A DNA stretch of 64,000 bases from Ypsolopha sequella (GCA_934047225.1 CAKOHE010000095.1:1-64000), one strand, 5' to 3'. Shown: positions 42,473-53,848, counted from the first letter of the stretch. Made by a program: numbers and translations. The notes: generated by a model from the letters alone, not told the origin.

Positions 42473-43700
42473 TAAGACCGTGCCAAGTTTTACAAAGAAA
42501 TGGTATAATACTGTTAAAGCATATTCACTGAAAGTTTTGCTTTGGCCAGGGCACAGCATGTGGACTTATGCAAATCCGTCAAGTATTTTTGCTGATAATG
42601 GTCGCGCAAATGGTATAGGCGGTATTATTGCCTTCAGTAAGTCTGACTTTCTTCCCAATCGTAATTTACTCATCGAATAAAGAGCTGGAGGGCTGGCTTG
42701 GTTTTCATGCTCTGTGCTCACAAGTGGCAATATAAAGTTTGCTAGATAGACTACAGTCGTTCTTAAGTCTTCCTATTTGAAGTTTCATTTTGCTCACATC
42801 CTTTTTTTTAAGGGTTTAGAAGGGGATATTTATTGAGCTTGATTGGATCTTGCAAACTTTTTTTTAAGAGTTCGTCTGTAATCACTCATTATAAAATTTA
42901 ATGTTTTGCTCTTCACCACTTGTTTCTATCTTGAATATAACTTCGGCAACTTCAGATGGAGCGATCATTTTTGTGTCAATATTATACAAGTCGGGGATTG
43001 TTCAAGGAAAGGGTTTCCCATATTATTGAATGTTGTTACCATTGACTTTACATCCACCATAAATTTATTTTATTTGCGGTCGTGTCAGAAAGATGGCTGG
43101 TGTCTTCATCTATAGCGCTGTTTTCCGTATACAAAATTGCCTTCTCAAAACTGTTAAAAATTATGTCGATTCGGCGTAGCACAACTTATTTGACAGTACT
43201 AACCTTATTTTAAGGGTCCTGTCTTTTTCTTTCTGTATCGAAAAGACAAAGACAGGACACTCAAAATAAGGTTAGTCCTGTCAAATAAGTTAATTTGTGT
43301 TACGCCGAATTGACACCAATATCTGCCAGTTCAGGTCCAGAAAAAGCCACTTAAGTAGAGCATCTGGATTTTCCGTCAAACCAATGAACCCTGTGGTGCG
43401 TAAAATAATATAAAAATGTAAAGTTTAAATAAGAACCAGATCAAATCAACTACAATTTTTGTAGCATAAATATAAATGTAAGATAGAAGTGACTTCCTAC
43501 CTCCAACTCCTTTTAATATGGCATTCATCTGCTCGTGTGCTTGGTCTAAAGCCATCCCAGAAAACTTGCGATTACTTTTTCGAGCCACAAAATGTCCCTT
43601 CTGAAAGTGTTTTAACACTTGGGTGGGTTTTTACAAAAGTGTGGAACCAAAGTAGTGACAAAAACTTTTTAACTGTTTTGTGTGGCTTGGAAATCACCTC
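42473..43700 (-). pseudogene. DQAHEQ/HEEADTR-type gene, N-proximal part, with an intron and a MITE insertion
   Basis: Minus-strand order: KPHKTVKKFLSLLWFHTF (43660s), LKHFQKGHFVARKSNRKFSG, MALDQAHEQMNAILKGVGG ending at a donor GTAGGAAG (43500). After 110 bp an acceptor ACGCACCACAG (43391) leads into GFIGLTENPDALLKW and FSGPELADI. After the MITE come EDTSHLSDTTANKINL, VDVKSMVTTFNNMGNPFLEQ, DTKMIAPSEVAEVIFKIETS, LKNDCSLSSKLYIATCEH, EHENQASPPALYSMSKLRLG + RKSDLL, then AKILDGFA and VHMLCPGQSKTFSEYA. Frame changes and stops show decay. The line-up with the known protein type (IDQAHEQNNA, GLTENPDAL, HENQA-PP-LS, KLRLG-KSDLL) is by memory of that family. Confidence 0.75.
43164..43314. repeat. Foldback MITE, 151 bp, inside the pseudogene
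   Basis: TGTCGATTCGGCGTAGCACA ... AAATAAGG-type left arm is inverted on the right (CAAAATAAGGTTAGTCCTGT, TGTGTTACGCCGAATTGACA). It interrupts the minus-strand pseudogene between the ELADI and EDTSH segments. Confidence 0.8.
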
Positions 43701-43726
43701 TAACATAACCTCTTAGTAAATTTAAC

Positions 43727-44150
43727 ACCAGAAAGACATCTACCAGCGACCCTACAGCTTTTTTGGACATAAGAAGCCACCAGCGTTGCATGTTCCACGC
43801 ATGTTGCGTCCCACACTAGCGGCCGCCCATGCTTCCATGCTGTCAAAGTCATGCCGTCGGGCCTCTTTCTATCGTCCCGAACGACTCCTGTCGGTTTACG
43901 CGTCGATGGTACGTTGATCGTGGTGAAGGCCCTTCGGATAATGTCATTCAGGGCAGCATGGCGAGAGTGGCGGCCGGCACTGCGTTGACACGATAGGCCG
44001 TGGAGCCCGGAACAGTCCACGTCAGCTCCGCAGGGGCAGCGATGTGGTTGGGTTAGTGTCGTACATAGCCGCAAGCCTATGGCCGTAATATATGAAAGAT
44101 TGTCGAGTAGGGTACCGATATTTACGGAAGGAAGTGCCTGCAGCCAATTT
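43727..44150 (-). mobile_element. C-terminal fragment of an RLE-like LINE, relative of 1-1643
   Basis: Minus frame: WLQALPSVNIGTLLDN, LRLCTTLTQPHRCPCGADVD, CSGLHGLSCQRSAGRHSRHA, ALNDIIRRAFTTINVPSTRK, RKRPDGMTLTAWKHGRPLVW and DATCVEHATLVASYV. The first part aligns with SPQLGTLLDN ... GHHGLSC ... HHALNEIIR at the left edge of the window. CxCG-x-VD-x-SGLHGLSC followed by RPDG and WDATC resembles the Cys/His knuckle plus restriction-like endonuclease of R2-group elements (inference). Truncated at both ends; it lies directly upstream of the pseudogene. Confidence 0.75.
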
Positions 44151-45451
44151 TAAACATTTTCTTGTTTGTGATCTGATTTTTATGTCGGACTAAATTTTTC
44201 CTAACGGGTCATATTTCGGACCAAAGTTTATTTTTCCTTTTGTTTCATTTTCACACCCGGTAGGTGTTTATAGAAATCAGTGTGTGTATCTATAATTGGT
44301 TTTTGTTTATGGTTCGAAATTATATACTTTTGTGTTGGACTAAATTTTTCCTGACGGACCAAAGTCATTTTTTTGACTTTGTTTTCATTTCGCCATCCTG
44401 GAGTTGAAAATGAATCTGTGAAGGATTAATTTGTTTTTTTTTTCGTCCTATCAAAATAGGACCTTTAAATTATAAAATTTTTTTATTTTACAACTATTTT
44501 TTTTTTCTTTTTATAAGCTAGTGGTTATAGCATACGACCTTGTGGCATAAGCTGGTTTGCGACCGTATATTTTTATGAAGTCAGCCCTTCTCAGTCCGCT
44601 CCCCCAAGGCGCCGAAAGTTTAACAATTGTTTCGCTCTTAGAACGTTTACAGAAATAGAGTTTAGGCACAATTATAATAGTGCTGATTAGTGGCGTAGTG
44701 ATGTTATTTAATCTCTATTAGTGGCACTTTAGCACTCTAATGGTACTATAGTCAGTGTCATAGCAGTTCATAAAGTATCCTTCTTAACACAATCAAGTGA
44801 CATAGATTACACTACAACATCACTTATAGGGCTTTTTAGTACTAAAGCGAGGAGCGTGGATACATTAACGTCATGGTTAGCCATGTTAAAAAGATTAGGG
44901 TTCATTGGGAAAATGTGGGACTCTAGGTACAACAAAACAGAACGCCTTATGTTGTGGCGATGGCGGTTTTAATCGATTCAGTGTTATAGTGATGTTTTCT
45001 CAATTTCCATATTATATTTATATCATAATGTATCTATTTATTCAAATTATTAACTTTTATTTTATGTATATTTTTGTTGGATTCTCAGATCAATTCTCAG
45101 AACAAATTAAAGACAATTTTGTAAACGTTTTGTAAACATGACCTCAACTTGAACTTTCCGATACTAATAACGTTTCTAAACAACATGTTGACTCAGCTAC
45201 ACAGTAAGTTAGTCAGTAAATTGGCACGGTTCCGAGGATTTCTGACGAATTTCGAGGCTGATCCTTCTGTATGGTGATAGCTAAAGATACTTATAGAATT
45301 TTTAATCTTTTGAGTTTTTAGAATAAACTGATTGCTTTATACAAAAACAAAACCAAAGTCGTTTATTGGCTACGATATAAGTATTAGAAAGAAAAATTTA
45401 TCGAAATAAATCATCGTCGTAATTAGTAGAATACGTTTAGATTCAAAAAAA
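44151..45451. other. No recognisable gene
   Basis: Contains a two-copy direct repeat (TCGGACTAAATTTTTCC near 44183 and TTGGACTAAATTTTTCC near 44335). Otherwise AT-rich without supported coding frames on either strand. Confidence 0.5.
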
Positions 45452-46117
45452 AAAACGAAACAGCGGCTCAAAGGGTTGCTATGTTAGACCAGCATAAAAC
45501 GAAACAGCGGCTCAAAGGGTTGCTATGTTAGACCAGCATAAAACGAAACAGCGGCTCAAAGGGTTGCTATGTTAGACCAGCATAAAACGAAACAGTGGCT
45601 CAAAGGGTTGCTATGTTAGACCAGCATAAAACGAAACAGCGGCTCAAAGGGTTGCTATGTTAGACCAGCATAAAACGAAACAGCGGCTCAAAGGGTTGCT
45701 ATGTTAGACCAGCATAAAACGAAACAGCGGCTCAAAGGGTTGCTATGTTAGACCAGCATAAAACGAAACAGCGGCTCAAAGGGTTGCTATGTTAGACCAG
45801 CATAAAACGAAACAGCGGCTCAAAGGGTTGCTATGTTAGACCAGCATAAAACGAAACAGCGGCTCAAAGGGTTGCTATGTTAGACCAGCATAAAACGAAA
45901 CAGCGGCTCAAAGGGTTGCTATGTTAGACCAGCATAAAACGAAACAGCGGCTCAAAGGGTTGCTATGTTAGACCAGCATAAAACGAAACAGCGGCTCAAA
46001 GGGTTGCTATGTTAGACCAGCATAAAACGAAACAGCGGCTCAAAGGGTTGCTATGTTAGACCAGCATAAAACGAAACAGCGGCTCAAAGGGTTGCTATGT
46101 TAGACCAGCATAAAACG
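45452..46117. repeat. Minisatellite, 44-bp unit x 15, almost homogeneous
   Basis: AAAACGAAACAGCGGCTCAA + AGGGTTGCTATGTTAGACCA + GCAT repeats exactly every 44 bp from 45461. Among 15 units I see a single substitution (CAGTGG in the fourth). It ends abruptly at CATAAAACGCAAGCACC. Confidence 0.97.
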
Positions 46118-46952
46118 CAAGCACCAACCATTTATAATGCTTCAGCACATAGAACACCATTGACTTAAACTACACCTCAGAACAACTACAGAGATATGAA
46201 AATACAGATATTAGAATAACAAAATTACAAAAAACAAGCCTAATGCGCATACAAATCTTCGCCACTGTTCGGCAAAGTTCGTATTTCCTTACACTTTCTA
46301 ACAAGCAATAATATTTCTATCATAAAAATACGGGTCTTTTTTACACATTCGTCCGGTACGATTCCCAGTTCAGGCAGGTGATTTTTCAAAATTCTTTGAA
46401 TGTAATTTTTCTTTACTTAAAAATAAAATAAAAGATCCTTGAAGTAAATTTTACTATCTTAGCTTATTTTGGGTACATTTCCTCCAGGGGGCATTCGCTT
46501 GATTCTTCCTGTATAATGCTATATAAGATTACTACACGTTACCGTCGAAGAAAACAGTATTTTTCTTTATCTTTATTTTTTATAGAGGGCTTGGTACACT
46601 ACGTGACCATGTCGCCCTCGCAGGGACAACAAAATACTTATATTTAACCTAACATATATTTCTTAATGCTACCTTAACGAGTTTATACAAAGACTTAGCC
46701 TCATCAGAACATGCGTTAGCCAAAACGGTATTACTTCCTCCCACCTCATAAAACATTGATTTGTGGTATATTTGTCGCATACAGGCCTCATTCCGCCCAC
46801 ACTCCAACCGCACATGTAACAAGTCCTTTTGAAAACTATAAATTTGTATAAACCTTCGATATGTTTTAAAATATTTTTTGTCCAACGCAAAACCCGTATT
46901 ACCTTTTATTATGACTAGGTTCGAGTATATATGTTTGATCGTTATTTAACAG
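46118..46952. other. Probable intron upstream of the ankyrin exon
   Basis: No further ankyrin-like exon was found here. A 78-codon minus frame at 46649-46885 (Cys-rich, RLECGRNEACMRQIYHKSMF) is open but not recognised and is followed by an AATAAAG signal on that strand. It might be a retrocopy. Confidence 0.45.
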
Positions 46953-47062
46953 GGAGGCTGGACACCTCTAATGTGGGCGTCATACAAGGGTCACGAAGAC
47001 ATCATGGCGGTACTTTTAGAAAAGGGAGCGGACGTGCATGCTCACGGCAATTATAATATCAA
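46953..47062 (+). CDS. Ankyrin-repeat exon, Kidins220/ARMS-like
   Basis: An acceptor (CGTTATTTAACAG) and a consensus donor (AA|GTAAGT) bound 110 open nucleotides encoding GGWTPLMWASYKGHEDIMAV, then LLEKGADVHAHGNYNI. G-W-T-P-L-x-W-A-x-x-x-G-x-x-D-x-x-x-x-L-L-x-x-G-A is one complete ankyrin repeat. The phrase GGWTPLMWA-YKG, followed by a GA-x-x-x-x-x-G-x-Y ending, is how I recall one of the early repeats of Kidins220/ARMS, a membrane scaffold that couples neurotrophin-type receptors to signalling. Identity with that gene is likely but unproven. The exon starts in phase 0 and ends two bases into a codon. The neighbouring exons lie outside the window or in unseen places. Confidence 0.7.
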
Positions 47063-47540
47063 GTAAGTTGCGATCTATCATTATATTTATGTCAACGTGG
47101 TGAAATAATATGTTGAGATAATTGTGGCTAGTCGATAATTGCCGTTTCTGAGGCAGGGTTTTTGCCGAGGGCTAGACTTCGCTTTCGATAATAATTTATA
47201 TAATGAACGTTTCTGCTGGGCTTGTTGTAATACCAATTTTTAACGGACTTAAGCCAAATATAATTTTAAATAATAAACTCAAGTTATACAATTTTGATAG
47301 AAAGTATCTTAAATTCTACATATTATTATGAATATTGTAAAGTCAAATTGTAATCCTTTGCAAAACTCTAATTTTTTTTTCACAGAATTGTTTCCCTCCT
47401 TCAAGTATAAATGTTGCTCAATCACTTAGAGGATGATATTTTTTCCACTTTTTAAATTATATTTTTCTTACTGAGTTATCCTGGAACTTTATTAACGTTA
47501 TCTACAGCAAAGAGCAAAAATCCCAGCACCGATTTGAAAG
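47063..47540. other. Probable intron downstream of the ankyrin exon
   Basis: AT-rich sequence immediately after a GTAAGT donor. No next ankyrin exon was found. Confidence 0.5.
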
Positions 47541-47712
47541 ACCCTTCCCAAAGGTCAGAATCGGCCTTAACCGCGTACATGAAATAAATTTATACTATAA
47601 TTTTTGTTAGATTTATTCGTAGCTAGTTTCACATTCATAATAACACGGATATAATTAAAATAATATAGGTATGTCGCGCCATCTACCAAGTAGTAGGCTG
47701 GATCCGCCCTTG
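47541..47712 (-). repeat. Dispersed repeat B, copy 1
   Basis: CGGCCTTAACCGCGTACATG + AAATAAATTTATACTATAAT ... TCGCGCCATCTACCAAGTAG is the inverse of 58945-59145, where an extra segment is present (or is missing here). Confidence 0.75.
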
Positions 47713-48243
47713 GTTATGTAAAGATAAGGACTTGCTAGCTGCACGTGATTATGCTGCACATATGTATAAGCTAGCCCTTTGCCCGCGTTGAAAGAGGAAC
47801 TCTACCGGCGGCCCCTCTTTAAGAATCATACCATCGATATACTACCCATAGATGACCCACTTTCACAGATCACAAAGCCATTAGACGTCGTAAGAAGGGC
47901 AAGCCTTTTTGGCCAACAAATCACTGAAATTGCACTACTATATAAATGCCATTCAATACTATACCATCTCTATTTCCTTGCTTATTACTCTCCCCACATT
48001 GCCCCGCAATACCACGGCAGTGGCGGAAAAAAATTCTCACTTGTGGGTGGATGATAAGTTGATAAGATGTCTAAAGGCTAAGTGGTCTGTGCCCACTTTA
48101 TACCAACGAAAAGTCTTGTCTCATGTTTGCTATAGGCAGCAACCAGCCTGTTACCAAAAAGAGTCCGGTGACTATTCTTTCGGATCAACTTTACCACAGT
48201 GAGAGTTTACCACTACACAGAGCCGCGTTTTGCGTTCCGCTGT
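47713..48243. other. No recognisable gene
   Basis: Open frames of 91 and 97 codons (47779-48054 and 47909-48202, plus strand) have no recognisable motif. Possibly degenerate TE. Confidence 0.4.
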
Positions 48244-48291
48244 CACAAATTCAATTTCAAATAGATTATTTTGCAAAGTAGCTATATAATG
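48244..48291 (-). repeat. Trace of a LINE 3' tail
   Basis: AATTCAATTTCAAATAGATT + ATTTTGCAAAGTAGCTATAT matches the first about 45 bases of the tail at 19106. Confidence 0.7.
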
Positions 48292-48315
48292 TTCTGGCAC
48301 CGCGCTTCGCGTTAT

Positions 48316-49323
48316 TCAGCCGCTTGCTTGTTGTCCGCAACATTCTCCCCCCGGCGCAGAGATAACGCAGCCCTCTCTATCTACTGGGAGGACAGCGAGC
48401 CTTGTAGTTGGTCTCCACAGAAGGCCTCCTCTCGTCTTGATTTCAGCGCTCCTCACGCCTCCGTCTGATCCGGGCAGGGTACGGCTCACGATCCCTCGTG
48501 GCCAGGTGTTTCGTGGTAGTGTGGGGTCAACTACTACCATGAGATCTCCTACTTGAAGGGGCCGCTTTCCGTGTGATGAACTCCCTCGGGGCACGAAAGT
48601 AGGCAGATACTCGCGCACCCACCTTGCCCAGAATTGGTCCGCCAGTCCTTGAGCTGCTTTCCAGGTGCGTCGGTCAGCTGGTTGGCAGGGTCCTGTCATG
48701 GGTAGGCCTGTAGACGTCCCAATCAAAAAATGGTTGGACGTGATGGCCTCTGGGTCGCTTGGGTCCACGGAGACATGCGTGAGGGGTCTCCCGTTGATTG
48801 AGTGCTCAGCTTCGGTAAGCAAGGTGGCGAGAACTTCCTTTTTGGGGTGCTGTTCTGTTAGCACCACCCGAAGAGCTGTCTTCACCGATCGCACCAACCA
48901 CTCCCAGGCGCCACCTTGGTTTGGGGCTCCAGGGGGAATGAACCTCCAGTCCATTCGGTAGGTGAGGCCGTAGTTCCGCAGTACTGGAGCCCACTCGGTG
49001 TAAGCTGCTCGAAGCTCGGCGTCAGCGAACCTGAAGTTGGTGCCGTTGTCGCTGTACATCAGCTGGGGCCATCCTCGGCGGGCGGCCATACGCCGCAGCG
49101 CCATGATGGCCGAGTCGGTCGTCAGGCTGCCCACTAACTCGAGGTGGACAGCGCGAGTGCTCAGGCAGGTGAAGAGGGCGCCCCACCTCTTCTCGTGACG
49201 GCGGCCGATAGTCACTGTCATCGGGCCGAAGTAATCGACACCGCAGTTGGTGAAGGGGCGGCAGTGGGCGTCGAGGCGGGCCAGTAGAAGATCGCCCGTT
49301 AGGTGTGTTAATTCGAATACCAT
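48316..49323 (-). pseudogene. BEL/Pao integrase and DUF5641 fragment
   Basis: 335 open codons. Integrase residues: D30 (NCGVDYFGPMTV), D92 (LMYSDNGTNFRFA) and E141 (NQGGAWEWLVRSVKTAL), so the DDE triad is present. NSINGRPLTHVS-type and DPEAITSNHFLIG motifs follow. The C-terminal DUF5641-like part has RPLQVGDLMVVVDPTLPRNT and WPRGIVSRTLPGSDGGVRSA. It differs strongly from the element at 36846-39796, so it belongs to another family. The upstream RNase H/RT region is missing beyond 49330 and no LTR is seen, so the copy is truncated. GC content is high compared with its flanks. Confidence 0.85.
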
Positions 49324-49330
49324 TTCGAGA

Positions 49331-51147
49331 TTAGCCGTATTTTAGAACTTGTGGTCTTAAAAAACCTTATGATGATGAATATTTTTACGAAAAAGCTGCA
49401 ACTTCTATTTGCCTTCGTGTGACGTCACTTGAGAAGTGACTATTTAGAAATGTGTACAATTGAGTACATCCTAATGCTTTGTGACTGCCAAGTCCAAAAG
49501 ATGCAACTTTTAGATCTAATTAAATTGGGTAATTTTATTAATCAAAAAAATTTTGTTTTAAATAAATTTCCCGAAAGAAGTCCTCTGTCAAAATACTCTT
49601 ATTGTGATGCATTAAATAAGAAAATGCCTTGATCTGCGCGGAAAAAGTAAAATTAAGACTTGGAAACACTATGCTGACTTTGCTTACAGTCATAAACTTT
49701 TTGCTAGGTACTACCACAGAATAAAATACTACGTACAGAAGAATCACCTTGCAAGAGCATTGAAGTAAATAGCTACTCTCGCTAAGCAGCAATAAAGTAC
49801 AAACTAGCTCGCACCCGCCCTTCGGCAACTTTTTATAATTGCCTACAGTCAGGTACCACACGTGCGTGCAAGCGAGAATGTATGGAATTAATACGCGCTA
49901 GAGCTTCTTTTACTGTGACGGTCTCAAGATCATAAATCACTGTTCACTCGGTAGGGTTGTTTAAAATGTTGCACGCGTGAAAGAGGTATTTTATAAGGTG
50001 TTTATGCAGCCAAATTCATACTGGATGCTTGGTAAATGATTAGTATCACGGATTGATAACAAGTTTTGTAAATTTCACAAAATAATATGTTGACCTACCT
50101 ACCATAGTAATTGACTCGGCGCTAGGCTTGCGTTTGTAGGGAACAGGGTTTCTTAAAATAAGGAAATAATTTTCGAATTTCCCAAAAAAGGTCATCGAAC
50201 CTTGATACCGACATCTTATAGTGTCTTCAGTATGAATTTGGCTGCATAAATTAATGTCAACACATATTTTAGTTTGTAAAATTATTTATAAATGAATGAT
50301 GTAATATTTTGTTTTATTACTCATACATTACTTATACGACTAGAGAATTTTGAGTTTTGACTCGATTATTTTAGCAACTAAATCGATTTTCATTGATAGG
50401 ACCTGTAAACACCAATGTTAACATTACCATCTAAAGTGGGACAACACATCTAAACATTTACAGTAGAGCCACTGAGTGATGGCGCCTATGATGTTTAAAG
50501 CCTACAAAGTATCGTAATTATTTATAAGCAAGTGTGAATTAAAAAATGTAATACTTCATTGTTGATAGTGATGTACTACTTGTTTCGGTTATTATTTTTC
50601 GATTTGAATGTTGCTTTATTGTGCAATAGAATTCGTATAGAAACAAAGTTTTTTTTTTTTAAGTTTTTCAATTTTTATAGGTCGTGTTTGAGGTCGCCAA
50701 GTTATGCAATAATATTTAATTAAAAACAAAACAATGACGAAGTTAAACTAAACGAAAATAAATGATAGTAAAATACTTTTTTCGATTTAGATATTTAAAC
50801 ATCTCTTGGGGGCCCCGGGGCACTACACCGCATAGCCCTCCGATAGCTACGCCTCTGGTTTTGGCACATTTTCCTTTTGTATCATTATGTTGAATGTTGA
50901 ATGACGTGTCGAATGTTGAGTAAACTCACACTTGATTTTTATTTTTAGCCGAAATATGAGATGTACCTCATCACTAAATGCAGCTGTCATAAGTGCCATC
51001 ACTCAGTGGCCCTACTTTAATTATCACTATATCTACGACATTACCACAATATTTAAATACTGGGTGCTTATCATCAATGTTAGGTTTTTTTTTGGTGGTC
51101 TACTAACCTAACATTGATCAGTGCACCTTTCTTCTTTTTTGTAATTA
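49331..51147. other. No recognisable gene
   Basis: AT-rich. Contains CCACAGAATAAAATACTACG (49718), shared with 59499, and two inverted versions of GCCATCACTCAGTGG / CCACTGAGTGATGGC (50468 and 50994), which may be ends of an unrecognised element. Confidence 0.45.
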
Positions 51148-51240
51148 AAAACGGTAAAGTGCGAATCCGACTCGCACATAAAGGGTTCCGTACCCCCACA
51201 CAATACGGGTACGGAACCCTAAAAGTAAATTGCAACAACA
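51148..51240 (+). repeat. GGGTTCCGTA-family fragment
   Basis: AAGTGCGAATCCGACTCGCA + CATAAAGGGTTCCGTACCCC matches the usual start of the family (GTGCGAGTCGGACTCGCGCA...GGGTTCCGTA), with a second inverted TACGGAACCCTAAAA. Confidence 0.75.
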
Positions 51241-51543
51241 TAGATGCCATCAAGACGACAAAAAACAAAGCGACAAAACGGTACCGCCTGATAAAAAATT
51301 CGGTACCTTTTTAGGAAGGAACCCTCATTTTTATTATTTGTTGTTTTAATTTAAAGTAGTCTGCCTAAATTTTCAACTTGTAGGTACTTGTATGTATAAC
51401 CATTCTAACGATAGATAGATCGTTATAATAATTTGTGCTTTTGTTATAATAATCTGTGCTTTGGGTAAGGAACCCTAAAACACATTTAGTCTATTTAAGA
51501 AGAGAAATATCAACATTTCGCTATTATATTATATTATCGCTAT

Positions 51544-51990
51544 TAAACCGGATAAGTGCAAGTCGGACTCTCTCACGAAAGGTTCCGTACTACCATTACA
51601 CAATATGGGTACGAAACCCCAAACCATTATGGTAAATGCCAACAATAAAGATGACATAGCAACATAAAGGCGACAAAAACAAGGCGCTAAAATGGTAGCT
51701 CTTGACAAACAAATCAGCACTTTTTGAATAAGGAACTCCAACATTTATCTGCCCAAAATTGTTGTATAATAAAGATAGAGCTGAAACAAATAACGTCGAA
51801 TAATGGACCCCCCTTGGATTTCCATTTCATATTATTATTTGCCGTGATAGAGGACAAAGTAACATATATTATGTGCAAATATTTACGCGCTATATTCACC
51901 TATAACGGCTGAAGCTGTAGACCCCTGTGATAGATGGATAGACAGCGGAGGCTTAGTAATAGGGTCACGGAACCTTAGGATACGGAACCC
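51544..51990 (+). repeat. GGGTTCCGTA-family copy, degenerate
   Basis: ACCGGATAAGTGCAAGTCGG + ACTCTCTCACGAAAGGTTCC at the start and GGTCACGGAACCTTAGGATA + CGGAACCCTAAAA at the end mark a decayed copy of about 450 bp. Confidence 0.65.
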
Positions 51991-52136
51991 TAAAAATCAA
52001 AGTAAAAGGTTATTTATCCAGTAAAGCTTACAGGAAAAATAAAGCGGCTAATGTTGTATTATTTGTATATGCATCCTCTATGATGTAGGTATAATGAAAT
52101 GTCTATGTACTCGTGTGTCATTGAATAAAGATCAGC

Positions 52137-52366
52137 GGGCCTATTATGTATCTCTAGTTGCCTTCTGGACTGGGTGTCTATCATCAAAAACATAGATATA
52201 CTATCGAATTCCGATTGTCTAAGGGCATGTTAGCACTTGAAGTGACGACACAGTTCGTAAATAGTTCAATACCCACTAAAACCAATTTTGAAAGTTTAGT
52301 TTTTATCTATGTTTTTGACGATAGGCACCCTGTCCAGTTGGCAACTTAAGATACAGAATAGGGGGG
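52137..52366 (+). repeat. MITE A, copy 1 (about 230 bp, about 60-bp TIRs)
   Basis: GGGCCTATTATGTATCTCTA ... GTGTCTATCATCAAAAACAT + AGAT is inverted at the right as ATCTATGTTTTTGACGATAG ... AGATACAGAATAGGGG. Copies at 58328-58558 (-) and 60236-60470 (+) confirm a family. Confidence 0.85.
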
Positions 52367-52754
52367 CAGGTTTAGACGGGTGGTGCCTTGGGTTTCCAAT
52401 TCTTTTGTTCTCTAGAAAATCAAAACTCCATACATTAATTCTTCCAGTTTCCAAGAAATATTTTATTTATGAAATTGATTTCCTTTTAGTTTCCAAAAAT
52501 TTTGTTGGTACAGTCGACAGCGGGAGCAAGTGATTATTAATTTATTTAATGTATTACTTATCTAATGTGTTCCTTTTTAATTAATATAATTGTATTTAGA
52601 TCTATCTCGCAGTTATTATTTATATAAAATAGACGTCTTTATTACTATAACGCTTTCATTTACTATATTGTTACACATGCACGATGTGTTTTAGTGGTTT
52701 AATCATTAAATATTTAATATATACCTTTTATATGTTAACTCATGTTATAGAAAT

Positions 52755-52975
52755 ATTGTTTATAGCACACCGTGCGTAAAATGACCACTTTACGCACGCT
52801 GCGCGTGCGTAAAGTCGGCATTTTCCGCACTTGTACTATAAAAAATTATACGAAACTCGTGCGAGAAACTTTTTCTCGACTCGTGTGATTGCAGCACTCG
52901 CCTTCGGCTCGTGCCGCAAACTCACACTCGTCAGAAAACGTTTCATCGCTCTCGTATCGTAATGTACTATAATTG
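52755..52975. repeat. CACTCGTG-type dispersed repeat
   Basis: ACTTTACGCACGCTGCGCGT + GCGTAAAGT is a local palindrome, followed by ACTCGTGTGATTGCAGCACT and TCTCGTATCGTAATGTACTA. Similar blocks lie at 26815-26950 and 63480-63625. Confidence 0.5.
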
Positions 52976-53461
52976 AACAATGGAGAATGTATTGTGCACA
53001 ACAATGTTTATAAGATTAAGCCCCTTTTAGCTCTTACAAAACATTCTTGAAGACAATAGCACACAAAATTATTACCGAAGCTTTTCATAATATATATCTC
53101 TACGTTTATGGTAGCAAGCAACGAAATGTTCAAAATTGTTGCCTTTGTGTTAGAGTTTTGTGTTCATACAGACAGGATAGAAGGCATAACGCCATATATT
53201 AAATTTCACTGTTATTTTGATGGATGTAATAAACAGGTAAACCAACATAGTATACAAGAAATATAATTTGCACACGCAGGACAATACCTATAGAACAAAA
53301 GAGACACGTGCTTTTGACCAATTTTGATAAATGAGATGCCATTCATTCATTCATTTATTTATTCATAAACAATTTTTACATCGTATTTGAAATAACAGTA
53401 TTACAAATTATAAAATGTTATACTTACAACCTAAAAACAAAAATTAGACGTTTATAAGAAA

Positions 53462-53848
53462 TTAGCAGCCGAATTGTGAAAAACCCGACTTTATCTAATT
53501 AATCGAAACAGAACACTTATATTCAAAATTTACCCATGCTTATGTAATAAACCTATGCTTTGTGTATGTTGCCGTGCCAAAGATTTCATTGGAATAGGAA
53601 CAAATGGAAACTGCGCTGTCAACATACACAAAACATAGGTAATAAGGTTTTGATGAGGATCTATTCAGTAAATTTTAAATATAAGTGTTATAAATATAAA
53701 CTGGTCGGCCTTCCCGATCATAACACGTATTCAGGTGAGCCGTTTTTATATAAATCATGAATTATCCTCAAGTCTCATTTAATTCTATAATATAATTGTT
53801 CTTTCGATTAATTACAAAAAAGCGGATTTTTCGCAATTCGGCTGCTAA
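53462..53848. repeat. Palindromic MITE, 387 bp
   Basis: TTAGCAGCCGAATTGTGAAA at 53462 and TTTTTCGCAATTCGGCTGCT + AA at 53848 are inverted. Inner blocks (AACACTTATATTCAAAATTT, CTATGCTTTGTGTATGTTG) also recur inverted (AAATTTTAAATATAAGTGTT, CAACATACACAAAACATAGG), so most of the element can fold back. Confidence 0.85.

Noticed and set aside
45452..46117. CRISPR array or protein repeat
   Set aside because: Head-to-tail 44-bp units without spacers; no open frame runs through it.
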